Assembly: GCF_028598555.1 (NCBI RefSeq)
Contig: NZ_JAQRFN010000026.1
Coordinates: 1-47,626, forward strand
Direction of reading: 5' to 3'
Length of the DNA stretch: 47,626 bases
Source of the DNA: Xenorhabdus anantnagensis
Lineage (GTDB): Bacteria > Pseudomonadota > Gammaproteobacteria > Enterobacterales > Enterobacteriaceae
Positions 34,292-45,369 of this stretch are shown here, in pieces. The stretch's first letter is position 1. Every line of letters begins with the position of its first letter. The translations under genes and the position numbers were made by a program. The notes under the pieces were generated by a model. The model saw nothing but the letters and a program-made list of their open reading frames with translations, searched no databases and was not told where the DNA came from.

Positions 34292-35559
34292 TAGTCACCC
34301 CATAAACTTGAATATTCACTTTGATTACTGGATGGAGCAGCTTGCTCTTTTCTATATTTCTCCGCCTCTGTACTGAATTTATTATCCAGTCTCTGCTTTC
34401 CCTTATTGGTGACGGAAATGATTGTCTTAATCGTTTCTTTGGCCGCTTTTTCTGATATGGAGGGAGAAAGCTTACCTATAGCATCTGTCACTCTTTGCCC
34501 TTCCGCATTAGATAATGCCCCTAGCCCCTTCATTAACTGAACGTTTGCTAGAAATGTCTGTGATTTCAGTGTGTCAACCAAGGCCTCAGTATTGGCGGCA
34601 TCAGTACCGGGAAGATACCTGTTACCAAAGGGGTTTATGTTAATCCCAAAATATCCATTAAATCCCGGGCTATCCAATATCCGGTTTGCCGTACCGATGG
34701 TTTGATCAATAGCATTGACCTGACTGAGATAAGTATCATATTTATCAGTTTTAGCTTGCTCGCCTTTCCGTTTAAACTCTTGTTGTTTCAGAAGTAAATC
34801 ATCGCGCTTGATTTGATTTGTTTCTGTTTTCAATTGACGGTCAATGGCATTTTGAGCCAGTGCAGACTTTTTTATCTCCCTGTCGAGACGAGCATTTTCA
34901 GCGGAAATATCCTGCCCGCGCATTTGGATATCTTGCCCTCTGCGCGCTGTGGTTGCGGATATATCTTGGCCTCGTGCCTGTAGCGACTCAGACGCTTGAC
35001 TACTGCGGATGCTCTCCGACAATTTCCCGCGATCAATTTCCCGGCCTTCTTTCTTATCCAACACTGCAAACTGGTCTTTCGCGCTCAATGTCCCCAGCTT
35101 AACGGTAGAAAGAACCTCATTGAATTGCTCAGGATTGTTCGCGTACATAGTCATTAGTTGCTGAGGCTCGACACCTTTAGACCGGATAATCTCAGCATTC
35201 TGCACAATAGCCGCTGCCACATTGCGCGGATCGCCTGTCGATATCGCTAACTGCAATTGGTTTACCGTGCTATCTAGTGCTGCAACATCTTGTGCGCTTC
35301 TGAACCCCAATTGAGCCTGAATATTTTGTAGTTGAGAGGGGTATTGAACTGCCAGTTCTCGCAGCTTTTGCGGATCATTAATAGCACCGGGTAACGCCTG
35401 TTTAAATGCTTGCTGCTCGCTCATCTGCTGCTGCATTTGCTGGTTTTGCAGGTTTAGCCCCGTCAATTGAGATTGACCGAGCCTATTTTGTGTCTCCTTT
35501 AGTGCCTGACCTGCCAAATCAGGCATGAGAGATTCATAATAGTTAATTGGCTGAACCAT
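34291..35559 (-). CDS. P22 gp20-like ejection (DNA transfer) protein
   Basis: A 422-residue protein with Gln-rich helices near the N-terminus (LNLQNQQMQQQMSEQQAF). A short tandem repeat lies near residues 195-220: RGQDISA, RGQDIQM, RGQDISA. The C-terminal half has the conserved gp20 stretch LDSPGFNGYFGININPFGNR with LMKGLGALSNAEGQRV. It is packaged with gp7 and gp16 and ejected before DNA. The gene overlaps its neighbours by one base on each side. Confidence 0.87.
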   Translation of the reverse strand: MVQPINYYESLMPDLAGQALKETQNRLGQSQLTGLNLQNQQMQQQMSEQQAFKQALPGAINDPQKLRELAVQYPSQLQNIQAQLGFRSAQDVAALDSTVNQLQLAISTGDPRNVAAAIVQNAEIIRSKGVEPQQLMTMYANNPEQFNEVLSTVKLGTLSAKDQFAVLDKKEGREIDRGKLSESIRSSQASESLQARGQDISATTARRGQDIQMRGQDISAENARLDREIKKSALAQNAIDRQLKTETNQIKRDDLLLKQQEFKRKGEQAKTDKYDTYLSQVNAIDQTIGTANRILDSPGFNGYFGININPFGNRYLPGTDAANTEALVDTLKSQTFLANVQLMKGLGALSNAEGQRVTDAIGKLSPSISEKAAKETIKTIISVTNKGKQRLDNKFSTEAEKYRKEQAAPSSNQSEYSSLWGD

Positions 35560-36233
35560 CAGAACATGCCCCCCATCATCCCGCCAAACATTTTGCTGGC
35601 CATGCCGCCGAACTGATTAATGTCCTGTGATGCACCATTATTGATACTATTGCTAGCACCTGCTGCAATCTGCCAAGGAAGTGCTTTTCTACCTGCATTT
35701 ATTGCCCCTTGTTGGCTGTACAACGAACCGAGAGCATTCGCATTGTTAGCCGCTGCCGCAGACTGAGCACCCGCACCAGACAGACCAACGTTAACCAACC
35801 CCAGCAACTGGTTATACATGTCTTGTTGCTCAGCCGTTTTCATGTTCAGGAAATTTTGTCCCAGTTGCGGCGCAATGCTGGCTAACTGATTACCTGTTGC
35901 CGTAGAACCTAACCCACCTGTTGCCTCAGCACCCGCCAGCGCTTGATATCGTGCCTGATCTGCTAATTGTGCGTACTCCGGGCTATTGAAGTACTGACCG
36001 AGCAAGGCGTTTCGGTCGATAGGTTTCCCTGCCATCCCCTGCAACCCAGAAAGACCAGATTGACCCGCTTCACGGAATGGTGATAACCACTGGCCTTGCT
36101 GCTCAAACATCTGTGTCTGAGCATCGATGGCTCTGTCGTTTGACCGGGACTGCTCTTTAGCGCCTTTACTCGCCCCGATACCACCGATTATCCCACCGAC
36201 AGCGCTACCGATACCGCTAACTATTCCACCCAT
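35559..36233 (-). CDS. P22 gp7-like ejection (DNA transfer) protein
   Basis: A 224-residue protein: MGGIVSGIGSAVGGIIGGIG is a Gly-rich hydrophobic start that could be cleaved, as in P22 gp7. Then GQWLSPFREAGQSGLSGLQG and FNSPEYAQLADQARYQALAG, a motif seen throughout phage ejection proteins, and a Met/Gly-rich end (MFGGMMGGMF). It is the first of the three ejection genes in the order. Confidence 0.87.
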   Translation of the reverse strand: MGGIVSGIGSAVGGIIGGIGASKGAKEQSRSNDRAIDAQTQMFEQQGQWLSPFREAGQSGLSGLQGMAGKPIDRNALLGQYFNSPEYAQLADQARYQALAGAEATGGLGSTATGNQLASIAPQLGQNFLNMKTAEQQDMYNQLLGLVNVGLSGAGAQSAAAANNANALGSLYSQQGAINAGRKALPWQIAAGASNSINNGASQDINQFGGMASKMFGGMMGGMF

Positions 36234-36235
36234 AA

Positions 36236-36598
36236 TTAACTCCTAACCATTAAAAATAATTGTTCTCTGCGCCCATCAATGAGTTCAACGACATCATCTG
36301 ATTGCAGGTGAAAACCAAATTTCCGCGCCAAATTACAGACGTGCTTCGATGCTGAAAGGATCGGCGCATGGATAACCCTATTGCCAATCAATGAAAGAAT
36401 ATTGCTGGCGGCATCACTGGAGCGATGTCTTTCGCCTTTCTTCATCGCCATATGCAATTCAACATATTCGCCTCGCTCAATCACCACAAATACACCGCAG
36501 CCCTGCCAGAGATAATAATCAGCCGGATAATCCACCCATGACGGAACGCCCCACAACCGCATGAGTTGTGAGCCTGTAATCATGTCAATTTTGGTCAT
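36236..36598 (-). CDS. P22 gp14-like protein (DUF2824, GNAT-like)
   Basis: A 120-residue protein: LMRLWGVPSWVDYPADYYLW, VVIERGEYVELHMAMKKGER, SKHVCNLARKFGFHLQSDDV. Position between needle and gp7 and the alpha/beta pattern with R-x-x-x-G-F fit P22 gp14, a morphogenesis accessory factor with an acetyltransferase-like fold. It overlaps gp26 by one base. The role in P22 itself is not well defined. Confidence 0.65.
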   Translation of the reverse strand: MTKIDMITGSQLMRLWGVPSWVDYPADYYLWQGCGVFVVIERGEYVELHMAMKKGERHRSSDAASNILSLIGNRVIHAPILSASKHVCNLARKFGFHLQSDDVVELIDGRREQLFLMVRS

Positions 36599-37275
36599 TA
36601 GTTGATGAGTCCGTGAGTCCTGAGCGCGTCTTCATACGCTTTGCATCTTTTGGCTAGCGATGTGACTGCATTCATTAGAGATTGGGTGGCAGATTGATCG
36701 TAAGTTTCACCTGCGTTCCATGACTGATTGGCATCAATTGCCCCTTTATTTGCCGCCCCAGTCATTGCAGTAAAACCAGTAACCCTTTGACCAACAACAT
36801 TAAGGCCATTTATTAGGTAGTTGTTTTTTACATCGATGGGTGACGAGATAACTTGAGTTGCTGTTGCTTTCTTGGATACATAATCAACTTTTATTTCAGA
36901 TATCTGACCATCTATATCTTGTATCTTTATCTTAAGACCATCAACGTCATGCTCGATATTCAAAACCCTAACTTCAAGTTTTGCTAAGTCTTCCTCTGCT
37001 TTGATGATTCTGACTTCGTGGTCTTCTAGCGTTTCTTCTGCCCGAGTTATTCTTTTTCCATGATCATCCAAGATAATATCCTGTTTATCATTTTTAACCT
37101 GAGCATCATAGGCTCCATCACCCGCCTGATTAGCCTTATTTGCCACATTCCCTAAATCAGATCCCTGTTGAACAACATACAGAAAATAGGGTTGGGAGAA
37201 ATTACTGGGGAGCAACGTTGCATCTATTCGAGTCGCCTGTATTTCTACAGGGTTTTTGAGACTATTATCAGCCAT
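36598..37275 (-). CDS. P22 gp26-like tail needle
   Basis: A 225-residue protein whose ends match P22 gp26: N-terminal MADNSLKNPVEIQATRIDAT, LYVVQQGSDLGNVANKANQA, GAYDAQVKNDKQD; C-terminal GQRVTGFTAMTGAANKGAID and AYEDALRTHGLIN. The middle is a long trimeric coiled coil with heptads (EDHEVRIIKAEEDLAKLEVR). It plugs the portal vertex and punctures the outer membrane. Confidence 0.93.
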   Translation of the reverse strand: MADNSLKNPVEIQATRIDATLLPSNFSQPYFLYVVQQGSDLGNVANKANQAGDGAYDAQVKNDKQDIILDDHGKRITRAEETLEDHEVRIIKAEEDLAKLEVRVLNIEHDVDGLKIKIQDIDGQISEIKVDYVSKKATATQVISSPIDVKNNYLINGLNVVGQRVTGFTAMTGAANKGAIDANQSWNAGETYDQSATQSLMNAVTSLAKRCKAYEDALRTHGLIN

Positions 37276-37277
37276 AA

Positions 37278-38696
37278 TTATTCCAACCTGATTTGGCAGC
37301 CGGAGAGAGTGACAGGAGAGCGGGTTATAACCCTAACCTTGAATCCAATGTTCTTACGGATGCGACCAACACGCCGCCAAAGCACCCGCTTGTCATAAAC
37401 AAATGGCGCGTTCTGTTCGATCATCTGTTCTCGGCCGTAATTGATACCGTCAGCCGTTGCAGATAGAAATAACCTGTCAGCGTATTGAGATACACCTGTC
37501 GAGGCTTCTAACTCAAAATCGAATACCCGTGCGTTGTCGGCTTTGAACATTGGCGTATACAGCAAATGCTCCTGCTGCTGCCCGTACTGGTCAGATGCAG
37601 AGAAATTAAGCTGTCCGGTCATAGGCTCGCGTTTATCACCAACCGTTATCTGATTACCCTCGAACATGAAATCGATACCGCGATAGACATCATCAAACAG
37701 GCCAGTTTTCAGGATGCACCACTGCACACCACTCTGACTGGCTGAGGCGTCGTAGCACAAAACATGACGCGGTAGATGGATAATCAATAATTCGTGTGCA
37801 TCGAACCGCACCGTTTCCATTACACCAGCAGCCAGTTCATCCGCTGTGTAGTCTCTCAGTATCTTCTCTATTGATGCTGTGGCTATCGGGGCTACTTGTC
37901 CCTGACGAATGACATAGACCGATGGCGCACCAGTGGCCTGATGGCTGATAATGGCATGGGAATCACCGAACACTGTTTTGCAATGCGTGCCGGCAATGCC
38001 TTTCTGCACCATTAATGAGGGCTGAGCGACATAGATAGCGGCCTGTGTATCAGTCGCACCCGTCAGAGAGAAATACTCAATCGTTGATGAACCAAAACAC
38101 ACCACGAAATCACGCCATGTATCGATGCCGATAATGCCATCGGGTTGAGACTCCGCCCGGTACAATGCACGATAACGGTCTGGATGTGATTCATCCTCAA
38201 GATCAGTTACGCCGAATGTATCAGTGCCATCTTTCGCCCAGATATAGCGCCCACGGGATCGGCAGATATCACGCACAGAGCCGATTTCATATTGTTGGAA
38301 TTTAGACGAGGCAGGCCAGTTCTCCAGACGTTTGACCGTGCCGTCATAGCGATAAAGTGACATGACACCATTGGCCGCTACTGTTTGACTATTGTAACTG
38401 TGTGCCATGCTGATACGACCGGAGCCGGAGACATCACCAATAGCATTGTTGGATTTATACAACTTACTCCCCAACACGCGATAGACAGCACCCTCTTTAG
38501 TATTGAACTCGGAACCTCGAGAGATCCCAATAACATCAGCGCGTTTTGTAATGCCAGGAAAAGAACGAAGATAACCGGAAGCGCCCAATATTTCTTTCGG
38601 TGTGGCCAACATGTTGACCGGAAGCAAATCGACATAATCGGCAGAGCGATAGTCTTTACCTGTCCCCTTCATCAGGGGGAGTTGTTGAATCGGCAT
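37278..38696 (-). CDS. P22 gp10-like packaged-DNA stabilisation/tail hub protein
   Basis: 472 residues from [20 protein letters not shown], the same length as P22 gp10. An upstream extension to 38840 is rejected as it lies inside the gp4 gene. The family motifs [32 protein letters not shown] and [20 protein letters not shown] are present. It forms a hexameric ring between gp4 and gp26 that helps close the head. The start overlaps the gp4 end by 41 bases. Confidence 0.93.
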   Translation of the reverse strand: MPIQQLPLMKGTGKDYRSADYVDLLPVNMLATPKEILGASGYLRSFPGITKRADVIGISRGSEFNTKEGAVYRVLGSKLYKSNNAIGDVSGSGRISMAHSYNSQTVAANGVMSLYRYDGTVKRLENWPASSKFQQYEIGSVRDICRSRGRYIWAKDGTDTFGVTDLEDESHPDRYRALYRAESQPDGIIGIDTWRDFVVCFGSSTIEYFSLTGATDTQAAIYVAQPSLMVQKGIAGTHCKTVFGDSHAIISHQATGAPSVYVIRQGQVAPIATASIEKILRDYTADELAAGVMETVRFDAHELLIIHLPRHVLCYDASASQSGVQWCILKTGLFDDVYRGIDFMFEGNQITVGDKREPMTGQLNFSASDQYGQQQEHLLYTPMFKADNARVFDFELEASTGVSQYADRLFLSATADGINYGREQMIEQNAPFVYDKRVLWRRVGRIRKNIGFKVRVITRSPVTLSGCQIRLE

Positions 38697-39165
38697 GTGG
38701 TTTGTCCCCGGAATAAAAATGCCAGCCGTTAACAGTCGCCCAATGATTACCTGAACCAATAGGCATTCGTGCCGGATAATCAGAGCGTGATTTCTTGGCG
38801 CGGGATATGGCAGATTGCTTATACAAAAGCTCTTTGCCATATCTGGCGGTGTTGATGATCTTTATTGGCGGCTCAATGGCGTAATCTGGGGCAATCCGCA
38901 CAGCGAGGTTATGAATAACAGCACTGATAGCGCCACTTTTCATGCCGTGCTCGTCACCGTCAGCGGGTGGATTATCAGCATCAGCAAATCGATATCCGGC
39001 ATCAATGCCTGCGCCGTCCTGATACCATTCCGCCATCATCAACTCTAAATCACTAATAGCATCTTCCATTGATTGCGGTTCGATATCGGATAACGTGGCA
39101 TTGGAGGCAACACCCAACTTGCGTAGTGCTGCCTGAACTAAGTCACCCTTGGTTATTAGACTCAT
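38656..39165 (-). CDS. P22 gp4-like head completion/tail adaptor
   Basis: A 169-residue protein: [58 protein letters not shown]. These are conserved gp4 features, close to the P22 length. It forms a ring under the portal; P22 gp4 also has peptidoglycan-degrading activity. Its ATG overlaps the stop of a newly noted small gene (ATGA at 39162). Confidence 0.9.
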   Translation of the reverse strand: MSLITKGDLVQAALRKLGVASNATLSDIEPQSMEDAISDLELMMAEWYQDGAGIDAGYRFADADNPPADGDEHGMKSGAISAVIHNLAVRIAPDYAIEPPIKIINTARYGKELLYKQSAISRAKKSRSDYPARMPIGSGNHWATVNGWHFYSGDKPHADSTTPPDEGDR

Positions 39166-39338
39166 TTTTCCTTACCTTTACCCAGATTTACGGGCTCGGT
39201 TTTCAACGTGTCATTCGGATGTTCAACCCAGCCATCAGCCAAATATTCGTCCAATTCCTCTGGTTCAATGATCGTGATTTGCAGCATCATTCCCCAGACA
39301 CTGACGTCACCGTCTGATTTGTAGAGCATCTTTTGCAT
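39162..39338 (-). CDS. Uncharacterised 58-residue protein before gp4
   Basis: Reads [63 protein letters not shown] is 6 bases upstream of the ATG and the stop overlaps the gp4 start, so it is very likely translated. Beta-strand opening with Y-K-S-D-G-D and a D-G-W-V-x-H-P turn as seen in several small phage proteins of unknown role. Acidic; no signal peptide. Confidence 0.7.
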   Translation of the reverse strand: MQKMLYKSDGDVSVWGMMLQITIIEPEELDEYLADGWVEHPNDTLKTEPVNLGKGKEK

Positions 39339-39341
39339 CTG

Positions 39342-39587
39342 TCACTCCTGAATAACCCAATCTTCTGCAAATAAATCACCTTGTGACGGCGCCCAACCGG
39401 GCTGCATAGTTCCTTGGGTGTTTTTCAGTCCAAGGCAATCTTGCATATCAGCAATGATTGCGCCTTTGCGATATGCGGCATTACCTGCATAAATACGGGC
39501 AATAAACTGGTTCGCGCCATTCCATCCAGCCCTATGAATAAATTTCCCTGCTTTTACCGCTTCTAATGCTTCACTAAATGTAGCCAT
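39342..39587 (-). CDS. Tad2-like (DUF2829) anti-defence protein
   Basis: An 81-residue protein: FSEALEAVKAGKFIHRAGWN, GANQFIARIYAGNAAY, then GWAPSQGDLFAEDWVIQE. This is the DUF2829 pattern: F-x-E-A-L...K-x-G...R-x-G-W-N-G ... W-x-P-S-x-x-D-x-x-A-x-D-W. Members of this family, called Tad2, tetramerise and sequester signalling nucleotides (gcADPR of Thoeris; some also bind CBASS cyclic dinucleotides). It lies within the late morphogenesis operon between coat and gp4 and follows a terminator. Length is normal for the family. Confidence 0.82.
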   Translation of the reverse strand: MATFSEALEAVKAGKFIHRAGWNGANQFIARIYAGNAAYRKGAIIADMQDCLGLKNTQGTMQPGWAPSQGDLFAEDWVIQE

Positions 39588-39600
39588 TGTGATTACTCCA

Positions 39601-39625
39601 AAAAAAGAAAGGGGTCGAAACCCCT
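39601..39625 (-). terminator. Rho-independent terminator after the coat gene
   Basis: On the minus strand AGGGGT-TTCG-ACCCCT is followed by TTCTTTTTT, 4 bases after the coat stop. It would cut transcription before the Tad2-like and tail genes, favouring high coat levels with partial read-through. Confidence 0.85.
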
Positions 39626-39629
39626 GTAA

Positions 39630-40910
39630 TTATTTCTGACCTGCCAACCCAACACCGATAGCCTCTGGACGAACCGCACACGCGGAGTACCACAGCGCAA
39701 TACGGCACTTACCGGACAATGTGCCGATATCCCCTTGGTAGGCCACAACACCATTCAGCCCCACGTTAGGAATTGAGAAGCTCTGAGTCTTCATGCCTGA
39801 GAACAGATCATGATTGACTGGGATCGGTTGTGATACCAGTCGGATTGAATCATCAGCCCAGAACACATTCGCCTGTGTGGTCTTGATGTTCAGTACATTG
39901 ACTGCCATTCCATCAGCTAGCGAAATATTCACGTTGGCGTAGGCGCGCTCTTCCGGTGTTAACTTGTCGTCGCTGAGTGCAACAGGCTTTGGCGTGATAG
40001 TGACATCACTCCCGTTAACAGCCACCACGGAGAATGTTGCATCTTGCGTCAGAATGTTCTTCGCCATCTGAGACAGATATTTCACCCCAGCGAAAGAAAT
40101 CTTGTCACCCCGTTTCAGACCAGCGCCGCTCAACTTAACGACAGCAGTACGGTTATCTACGTTCTCGCGATTTCCATCAGCATCAGCAATCCATGCTTGA
40201 GGCTTGAACTTCTGAGCACCAGAAACAGTGAGGCCTGTCGCTGTAGACGCTGGTAGAGATGGCATTTTCGGAGAGCGCAGAACGTCATTGAATCCGGCGA
40301 TCTGCTTCTGGATAGTCCCCGACTTGTACGCATCCTCCGAAATCCGACCATAGAAGTCTTTGTTTGTCAGATCCTGACCTGCCCCACGGTAATCTGTTGG
40401 GTTGAAGAAGAAGCTCAAACCCGCACTGCGATTCAATTCCCGGGAGAAAATCAACGCTTCGGCCTCAGAAATGAAATCCCAGCCCGTTTTAGCTGAGCCG
40501 ATTGGTTCTGGACTTGCCACAACCAGAGAACCCATTTCCACAGCTTGCTTCGCGATTGCCATCTCGACGTTGTTCGCCAGTTTTTGACCGGATGCTTTGA
40601 GGCGGCGACGTATAGAGTGCTCATCACGCAGATCATCCGCACGAAGCTGGAAGAAGTCGTTATCAGGCACACCCATGTTGCACTTAACGGACAGTTCCAA
40701 AATACCCGTTTCTTTGCTGGTGAGATCCCACCCCGGCTGGGTAGGCGCTTCCTGTTCCAGCGGCATCCACACGGTATTCTGTGAACGCTGCATATCACCC
40801 GCAGGCGGTGCATATTTTTCTACACGCTGCGCCATGGGTGTGAGGTTTTCCACGGTCTCCATCACCTCATCGACCATGTATGTGATCACTTGACCTTCGT
40901 TTAAAGCCAT
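39630..40910 (-). CDS. P22-type coat protein (gp5)
   Basis: A 426-residue protein close to P22 gp5 length. Conserved blocks: [76 protein letters not shown]. The inserted I-domain occupies ~225-345. HK97 fold shell protein assembled on the scaffold without a protease. It shows no similarity in sequence layout to the satellite capsid at 19091, so the two particles are distinct. Confidence 0.94.
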   Translation of the reverse strand: MALNEGQVITYMVDEVMETVENLTPMAQRVEKYAPPAGDMQRSQNTVWMPLEQEAPTQPGWDLTSKETGILELSVKCNMGVPDNDFFQLRADDLRDEHSIRRRLKASGQKLANNVEMAIAKQAVEMGSLVVASPEPIGSAKTGWDFISEAEALIFSRELNRSAGLSFFFNPTDYRGAGQDLTNKDFYGRISEDAYKSGTIQKQIAGFNDVLRSPKMPSLPASTATGLTVSGAQKFKPQAWIADADGNRENVDNRTAVVKLSGAGLKRGDKISFAGVKYLSQMAKNILTQDATFSVVAVNGSDVTITPKPVALSDDKLTPEERAYANVNISLADGMAVNVLNIKTTQANVFWADDSIRLVSQPIPVNHDLFSGMKTQSFSIPNVGLNGVVAYQGDIGTLSGKCRIALWYSACAVRPEAIGVGLAGQK

Positions 40911-40911
40911 T

Positions 40912-41820
40912 TCAAATTCCTTTCAACTGTTGTTTTAACTTGCGGTAAAGCGTGGTGTCACCCTTACTGGCTGCTGCATCCATCTGTTTCTGGATGGCAT
41001 CACGATTAGCAGCAGTAACAGCAGTAACATCGCCACTTAATGGTGCATCAGCCGGAGGAGCGGCAGAGATTTGCTTACCGCGAGGTTTGATAGTTAACTT
41101 GTCAGCAAGGCGCGTAAGTTCAATTAGCGCTTGCTGTGATCCGAGTGTCAGCAGTTGCCGCGCTTTCTCTGGATTTGCGCCCAGGTGATACATGATCGCA
41201 GCCGACTTCTCCGGGAAGAGATGCATAATTTCCGTATCAATACCGGGCGGTACGACTTGGCGGAAAGCGTCCTCTTTCTCCTGATAATCAGGCAGGTTAA
41301 GTTTTTCTGCGGCGTCATAGTGTTTCCTTGCTGACTCGACAATGTGTGCTGATTGCTGGGTAAACGCCTGAGTTTTGCGACCTTGCTCCGCTACTGCATT
41401 GCTGCGAGCATCCATCGCATTCATCTGCCATTCAAGGTTAGCTTGTTGGAATGCTGCTAGCGCCCTGTTTTGGTCATAGTCATACTTAGCCAATGCATCA
41501 TCAGACAAATAATTATTGATATCTGGCTGTGTGGGTAACTCAGGTTTTACCCGTAAATCCTCCGGTAACTCTCCACGTTGCACCGCCTCCATCTGCTGCT
41601 CCAGCTCGCGCTGGCGCTTACGCTCGATACGCTTGGCTGCAAAATGCGCGTTTGTTGCCGGGTCTTGTTTCTGGGTCTCATCGTCACTCAGGACAATATC
41701 AAATCCGTCGCTCTGCCCCGTTGAATTGGCATTATCAACATTGCTTTCAGTGGATGCCGCCGCCTGATTACCGGACAGGGTTAATGCTTCAGTAGCCTGA
41801 ATTTCGTTGGTATCACTCAT
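40912..41820 (-). CDS. P22-type scaffolding protein (gp8)
   Basis: 302 residues from [20 protein letters not shown], one fewer than P22 gp8. The start is favoured because GAGAGTAATAAAC lies upstream and the longer frame runs into portal-side DNA. Acidic N-terminus, then a charged helical body ([20 protein letters not shown]) and a basic C-terminal helix-turn-helix ([20 protein letters not shown]), which binds coat protein in P22. It is recycled during assembly. Confidence 0.92.
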   Translation of the reverse strand: MSDTNEIQATEALTLSGNQAAASTESNVDNANSTGQSDGFDIVLSDDETQKQDPATNAHFAAKRIERKRQRELEQQMEAVQRGELPEDLRVKPELPTQPDINNYLSDDALAKYDYDQNRALAAFQQANLEWQMNAMDARSNAVAEQGRKTQAFTQQSAHIVESARKHYDAAEKLNLPDYQEKEDAFRQVVPPGIDTEIMHLFPEKSAAIMYHLGANPEKARQLLTLGSQQALIELTRLADKLTIKPRGKQISAAPPADAPLSGDVTAVTAANRDAIQKQMDAAASKGDTTLYRKLKQQLKGI

Positions 41821-41833
41821 GTTTATTACTCTC

Positions 41834-43921
41834 TCACATGGTTTGAGGGATCTCGCCAGTATTGGCGGTAGGAATGTTAGATTGTTGCTGTTTAGCAACC
41901 TCATTCAGCAATTTGATAGCGTCCATCACGGCTTTTTCATCTATGTTCCTAGCCTGAGCCAGTTTGTAGATGGTGTTCGCCTGTGATTCTTGAGCCTGTT
42001 GCTGAGCGGTGAATGCTTTGATTTGTGTCTCTTGTGCTCTGGTCTGTGCATTGACGATTTCAGCTTGCGCTTTCTCTTGCTCTGCCATTGCTGCCACCAT
42101 CATTGGGTCTTGTTGCTGCTGAGATTGTTGCTGAGCCTCAGCTAACCACTGCTCCTCTTCTGGTGTCTCTGGTTTCTTCAAACCCTGCACGACAAGCTGC
42201 TTGGTCGCGTACTCACGGGTGATATCGATACCTTTTCCATCCAGCAATGACAGGAACTGCAATAACAGGACATTCCACGCCGGATGCTCAATGGGAACCG
42301 ATTTCAATAACTCGCCAATCTCAGCCCTATTCTGCTCTTTCATGGATTGGAACGATGGGCCAACATCGGTGTAGCACTCATAACGCCCGCGAACATCATT
42401 GAGTACTGCACGTTGCCCCGTCATTAGATCCACGACCTCAGACATAACCTGCACGTCTTTCTCGCTACCATCAGGCAACGTCATGACCACATGGCGGGGT
42501 ACATCATAGATATCATTGACGATTGAGGCGTATATCTCACCATCTCGGCGCATGGCGGTAGATAGATTGTCCTGAAACACATAGGTTTCTAGGTCTGACC
42601 GCATATTTAGCTGATTGATGGTATCGAATGCTACCTGATTACCGTTCACCGCCTCAGAATCAACACCCACTGTAGCAACGGATTTCACTGCATTAGTCGC
42701 CGCCTCCAACATATAGGCATTAGCCTGTGGTACTTCTGGATTATCCATGTAGGCGATCGGCTGAGTAGGCATATCTCCGTTATTTTCATCCGTTTTGTTC
42801 ATCAGGTAATACGGATAATCATCTGTACCGCTGTACATATACTCATAACCAGCGATTTGCTCAGGCCAGAATATCGGCTTTTTCTTCGGCGTTCGGGCTA
42901 CGATGTCAGCATTGAATGACATGATCATGTTGCGTAGCCTCTGCCCGTCTTTGGTTAGCCTGACTACACCTTCATAAACTTCTTTATCATCCACGAATCC
43001 CCATTCGCCGAACACCGGAACAATGGGTATATGCTCACCTGCAATCAATTCTCTATCTTTCAGGACGGCAGAGCATGACAAAATGGTTTTATAGACACGG
43101 CGACGCTTAACCTTGCGCTCACCTATCTTGACCATCCCTTTATCAGCCAGCTCATCGATCACGTCTTTGATTTCGCGCTTGAAATAGCTGACAGGTTCGC
43201 CGGATAACGGATCTTGGTAGATAAATACGAGTTCTTTCTTTTCCTCTACCTCGTAGTATTCTGCTACATGAATAGTGTTCTGCGTGAACCACGGGAACGA
43301 CCATGTATTGGGACTCTGAAATGTGGGAATATCATCACCATCTAACCCGAACTCCTCAGCAAATGTCGTCCAACCATTTTTACTCAGTGAATGGATGATG
43401 GTGCAGTGCTTTGCATCAGATTTGTCCATCTGCTGGCTATTACCGTCCCAAATGACATGGGAGCAAGCACCGTGAATGGGAACGCGACGAATGACCTGAT
43501 TATTACTGGTCGGGTCTTGGTCTTCATAGTCCGTCACTAAGCGCCATGCACCAACACCGCACTCTATTTGCTCACGAACGGCAATGTTTACCGATGTTTT
43601 AGCCGTGTTGTGCCTCATGTCTGTTCGGTACATGCCCATCAGAACATCGGCACTATCAGGATTGGCGCTCTCTTTGGGTCGGTACATGACATCAATCGGG
43701 TTCTGGCGCATCTCTGCCACCAGTTTGCGCACCACAGGGCGTACGACATCAAACTGCCCACGGTATTGCAGGGTTGTATATTTGTTTAGCCAGTCGTCCC
43801 ATTGCGACACACGACTAAAGAACAGATCGTTACGCGCCTCGGTTCTGGCTTCTTCGCTGGTTGTCCAATCCTCATCAAACCGCTGTAGAATTGCCTCCAG
43901 CCTGCTATTTGTTTCGGCCAT
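41834..43921 (-). CDS. P22-type portal protein (gp1)
   Basis: A 695-residue protein. Conserved P22 portal blocks: [67 protein letters not shown]-like region, [20 protein letters not shown]. The C-terminal barrel is Gln-rich ([16 protein letters not shown]). Slightly shorter than the Salmonella protein, mostly in the barrel. Its ATG overlaps the terL stop (TAATG). Confidence 0.93.
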   Translation of the reverse strand: MAETNSRLEAILQRFDEDWTTSEEARTEARNDLFFSRVSQWDDWLNKYTTLQYRGQFDVVRPVVRKLVAEMRQNPIDVMYRPKESANPDSADVLMGMYRTDMRHNTAKTSVNIAVREQIECGVGAWRLVTDYEDQDPTSNNQVIRRVPIHGACSHVIWDGNSQQMDKSDAKHCTIIHSLSKNGWTTFAEEFGLDGDDIPTFQSPNTWSFPWFTQNTIHVAEYYEVEEKKELVFIYQDPLSGEPVSYFKREIKDVIDELADKGMVKIGERKVKRRRVYKTILSCSAVLKDRELIAGEHIPIVPVFGEWGFVDDKEVYEGVVRLTKDGQRLRNMIMSFNADIVARTPKKKPIFWPEQIAGYEYMYSGTDDYPYYLMNKTDENNGDMPTQPIAYMDNPEVPQANAYMLEAATNAVKSVATVGVDSEAVNGNQVAFDTINQLNMRSDLETYVFQDNLSTAMRRDGEIYASIVNDIYDVPRHVVMTLPDGSEKDVQVMSEVVDLMTGQRAVLNDVRGRYECYTDVGPSFQSMKEQNRAEIGELLKSVPIEHPAWNVLLLQFLSLLDGKGIDITREYATKQLVVQGLKKPETPEEEQWLAEAQQQSQQQQDPMMVAAMAEQEKAQAEIVNAQTRAQETQIKAFTAQQQAQESQANTIYKLAQARNIDEKAVMDAIKLLNEVAKQQQSNIPTANTGEIPQTM

Positions 43922-45369
43922 TATCTACCTCTTGTTATCGGCCTGATGGGTGCCGGTATCTTCTTCTCTTTTACAATTCCGATGTCGCCATAACGCTTAG
44001 CAAAACGGCGCATCATGTAGGCATAGCGTGTTGCATCAAGAAGGTCGTCACGCGTCTTTACAATGCGACCGCGATCATCCCGGTGATAGAAGTTGAATTC
44101 CTCGAACCAGTCACGCAGCCCACTGAAAACCTTGAATCGCCCCGTACTCATTAGGTCATGAAGCTCAAACAATCCAGGTTCAACCGAGCGAGAGCCGTCT
44201 GTCCATTGCGCCGGGTCAGGAAGCATTAAAAAACCTGCGGCATGATAATATTCACGTTGTTGCAAGCCACTGCCCTTCTCTGTTTGCAGTCCATCCTGTG
44301 GCCACGCTGTAGGCACTTTATTAGCCCATGATTTAGTAGCGCCCCACGCCTCAGCCGGAGATGTCTTACTTGCCTTCCATGCTTTTGTTACATAGAAGGT
44401 TTCGCTATCTAGGTCTATTGCCAACTGGACGCGGCTTTGCGGATGATCCCAGCCAAAGTCCATGCCATCGATAACCATATAGTGCTTAGGTATCGGGAAT
44501 GGCTCGCAAGTAATCACCTCTTCGCTGAAATCGAATATGCGGCCTTGGCCAAGCATGGGAATACCTTTTGTTCGCATGTCGCGCTGGTGTGCTGGGTAAG
44601 ATTCGAGAAGGCTTCGTTTTGTTTCTTCTGTCAGATGTGGCGCATCATTCCAACCAACGTTCATACAGAACTGAGATTCCGCTGGGTCATCAAGCAGTTT
44701 AATCACCAGTTCGGTTCGGCCGTTTTCGGGTGTAAAGGTCAATATTCCCCTGCCACCATTACCCCGATCACCTGTCGCTGTTCGCGTCAGAACCTGAGGG
44801 TAGATAGTCTGGTCTTCGGGCTCTTCGTCAATGTGAAACCAGTCGATATCATCACCCATTAAAGCGTGCTGCCCTTGGGTGTATGACCAGAACTGAACCT
44901 TGCTAAGTTCGCCACTGCGATGCTTGATGTAAGCGGAACGAACCGCATTCGGTGTTCCTGTCATCGGCTCGGTTGAAACGATACGTTCAGGAGGAATCAA
45001 CCCCCCAACAAACTCACCGTTAACTTTCTTGCCGATAATGGCAGCTTGAAGCAGGTCGCGACACTTCTCACCAGAGTAACCGAGACACCACATGAGTGGA
45101 GCGTGCTCGAACCTATGCCCCGTCCAGCCTGACGGATACTCCCCCAGTAGATGAATGGCATCAATGTATGTGGCTGTATCAGTCTTCCCCACTCGGTTCG
45201 CCGCAATCAGGGCGCACTGGGTGTATTCGGCTGTGGCGGTAATGAACTTCTTCTGCCATAAATAGCGAGTATCGAAGTAGTGCCGATAGCGATAAACTTG
45301 TTTACGGCGCTGCTGCTCTTCCAGCAATCGCAATAGCTCAATCTTTTGCTCCCGATCCAGATTGTGCAT
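43921..45369 (-). CDS. terL: P22-type terminase large subunit (gp2)
   Basis: A 482-residue protein. Walker A AANRVGKT at ~56-63, Walker [13 protein letters not shown], nuclease residues in [12 protein letters not shown] and the later [16 protein letters not shown]. Headful packaging motor. AAGGAG lies 8 bases upstream of the ATG, inside the end of terS, with a 32-base overlap. It is unrelated to the HK97-type terL at 14095, so phage and satellite package independently. Confidence 0.93.
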   Translation of the reverse strand: MHNLDREQKIELLRLLEEQQRRKQVYRYRHYFDTRYLWQKKFITATAEYTQCALIAANRVGKTDTATYIDAIHLLGEYPSGWTGHRFEHAPLMWCLGYSGEKCRDLLQAAIIGKKVNGEFVGGLIPPERIVSTEPMTGTPNAVRSAYIKHRSGELSKVQFWSYTQGQHALMGDDIDWFHIDEEPEDQTIYPQVLTRTATGDRGNGGRGILTFTPENGRTELVIKLLDDPAESQFCMNVGWNDAPHLTEETKRSLLESYPAHQRDMRTKGIPMLGQGRIFDFSEEVITCEPFPIPKHYMVIDGMDFGWDHPQSRVQLAIDLDSETFYVTKAWKASKTSPAEAWGATKSWANKVPTAWPQDGLQTEKGSGLQQREYYHAAGFLMLPDPAQWTDGSRSVEPGLFELHDLMSTGRFKVFSGLRDWFEEFNFYHRDDRGRIVKTRDDLLDATRYAYMMRRFAKRYGDIGIVKEKKIPAPIRPITRGR

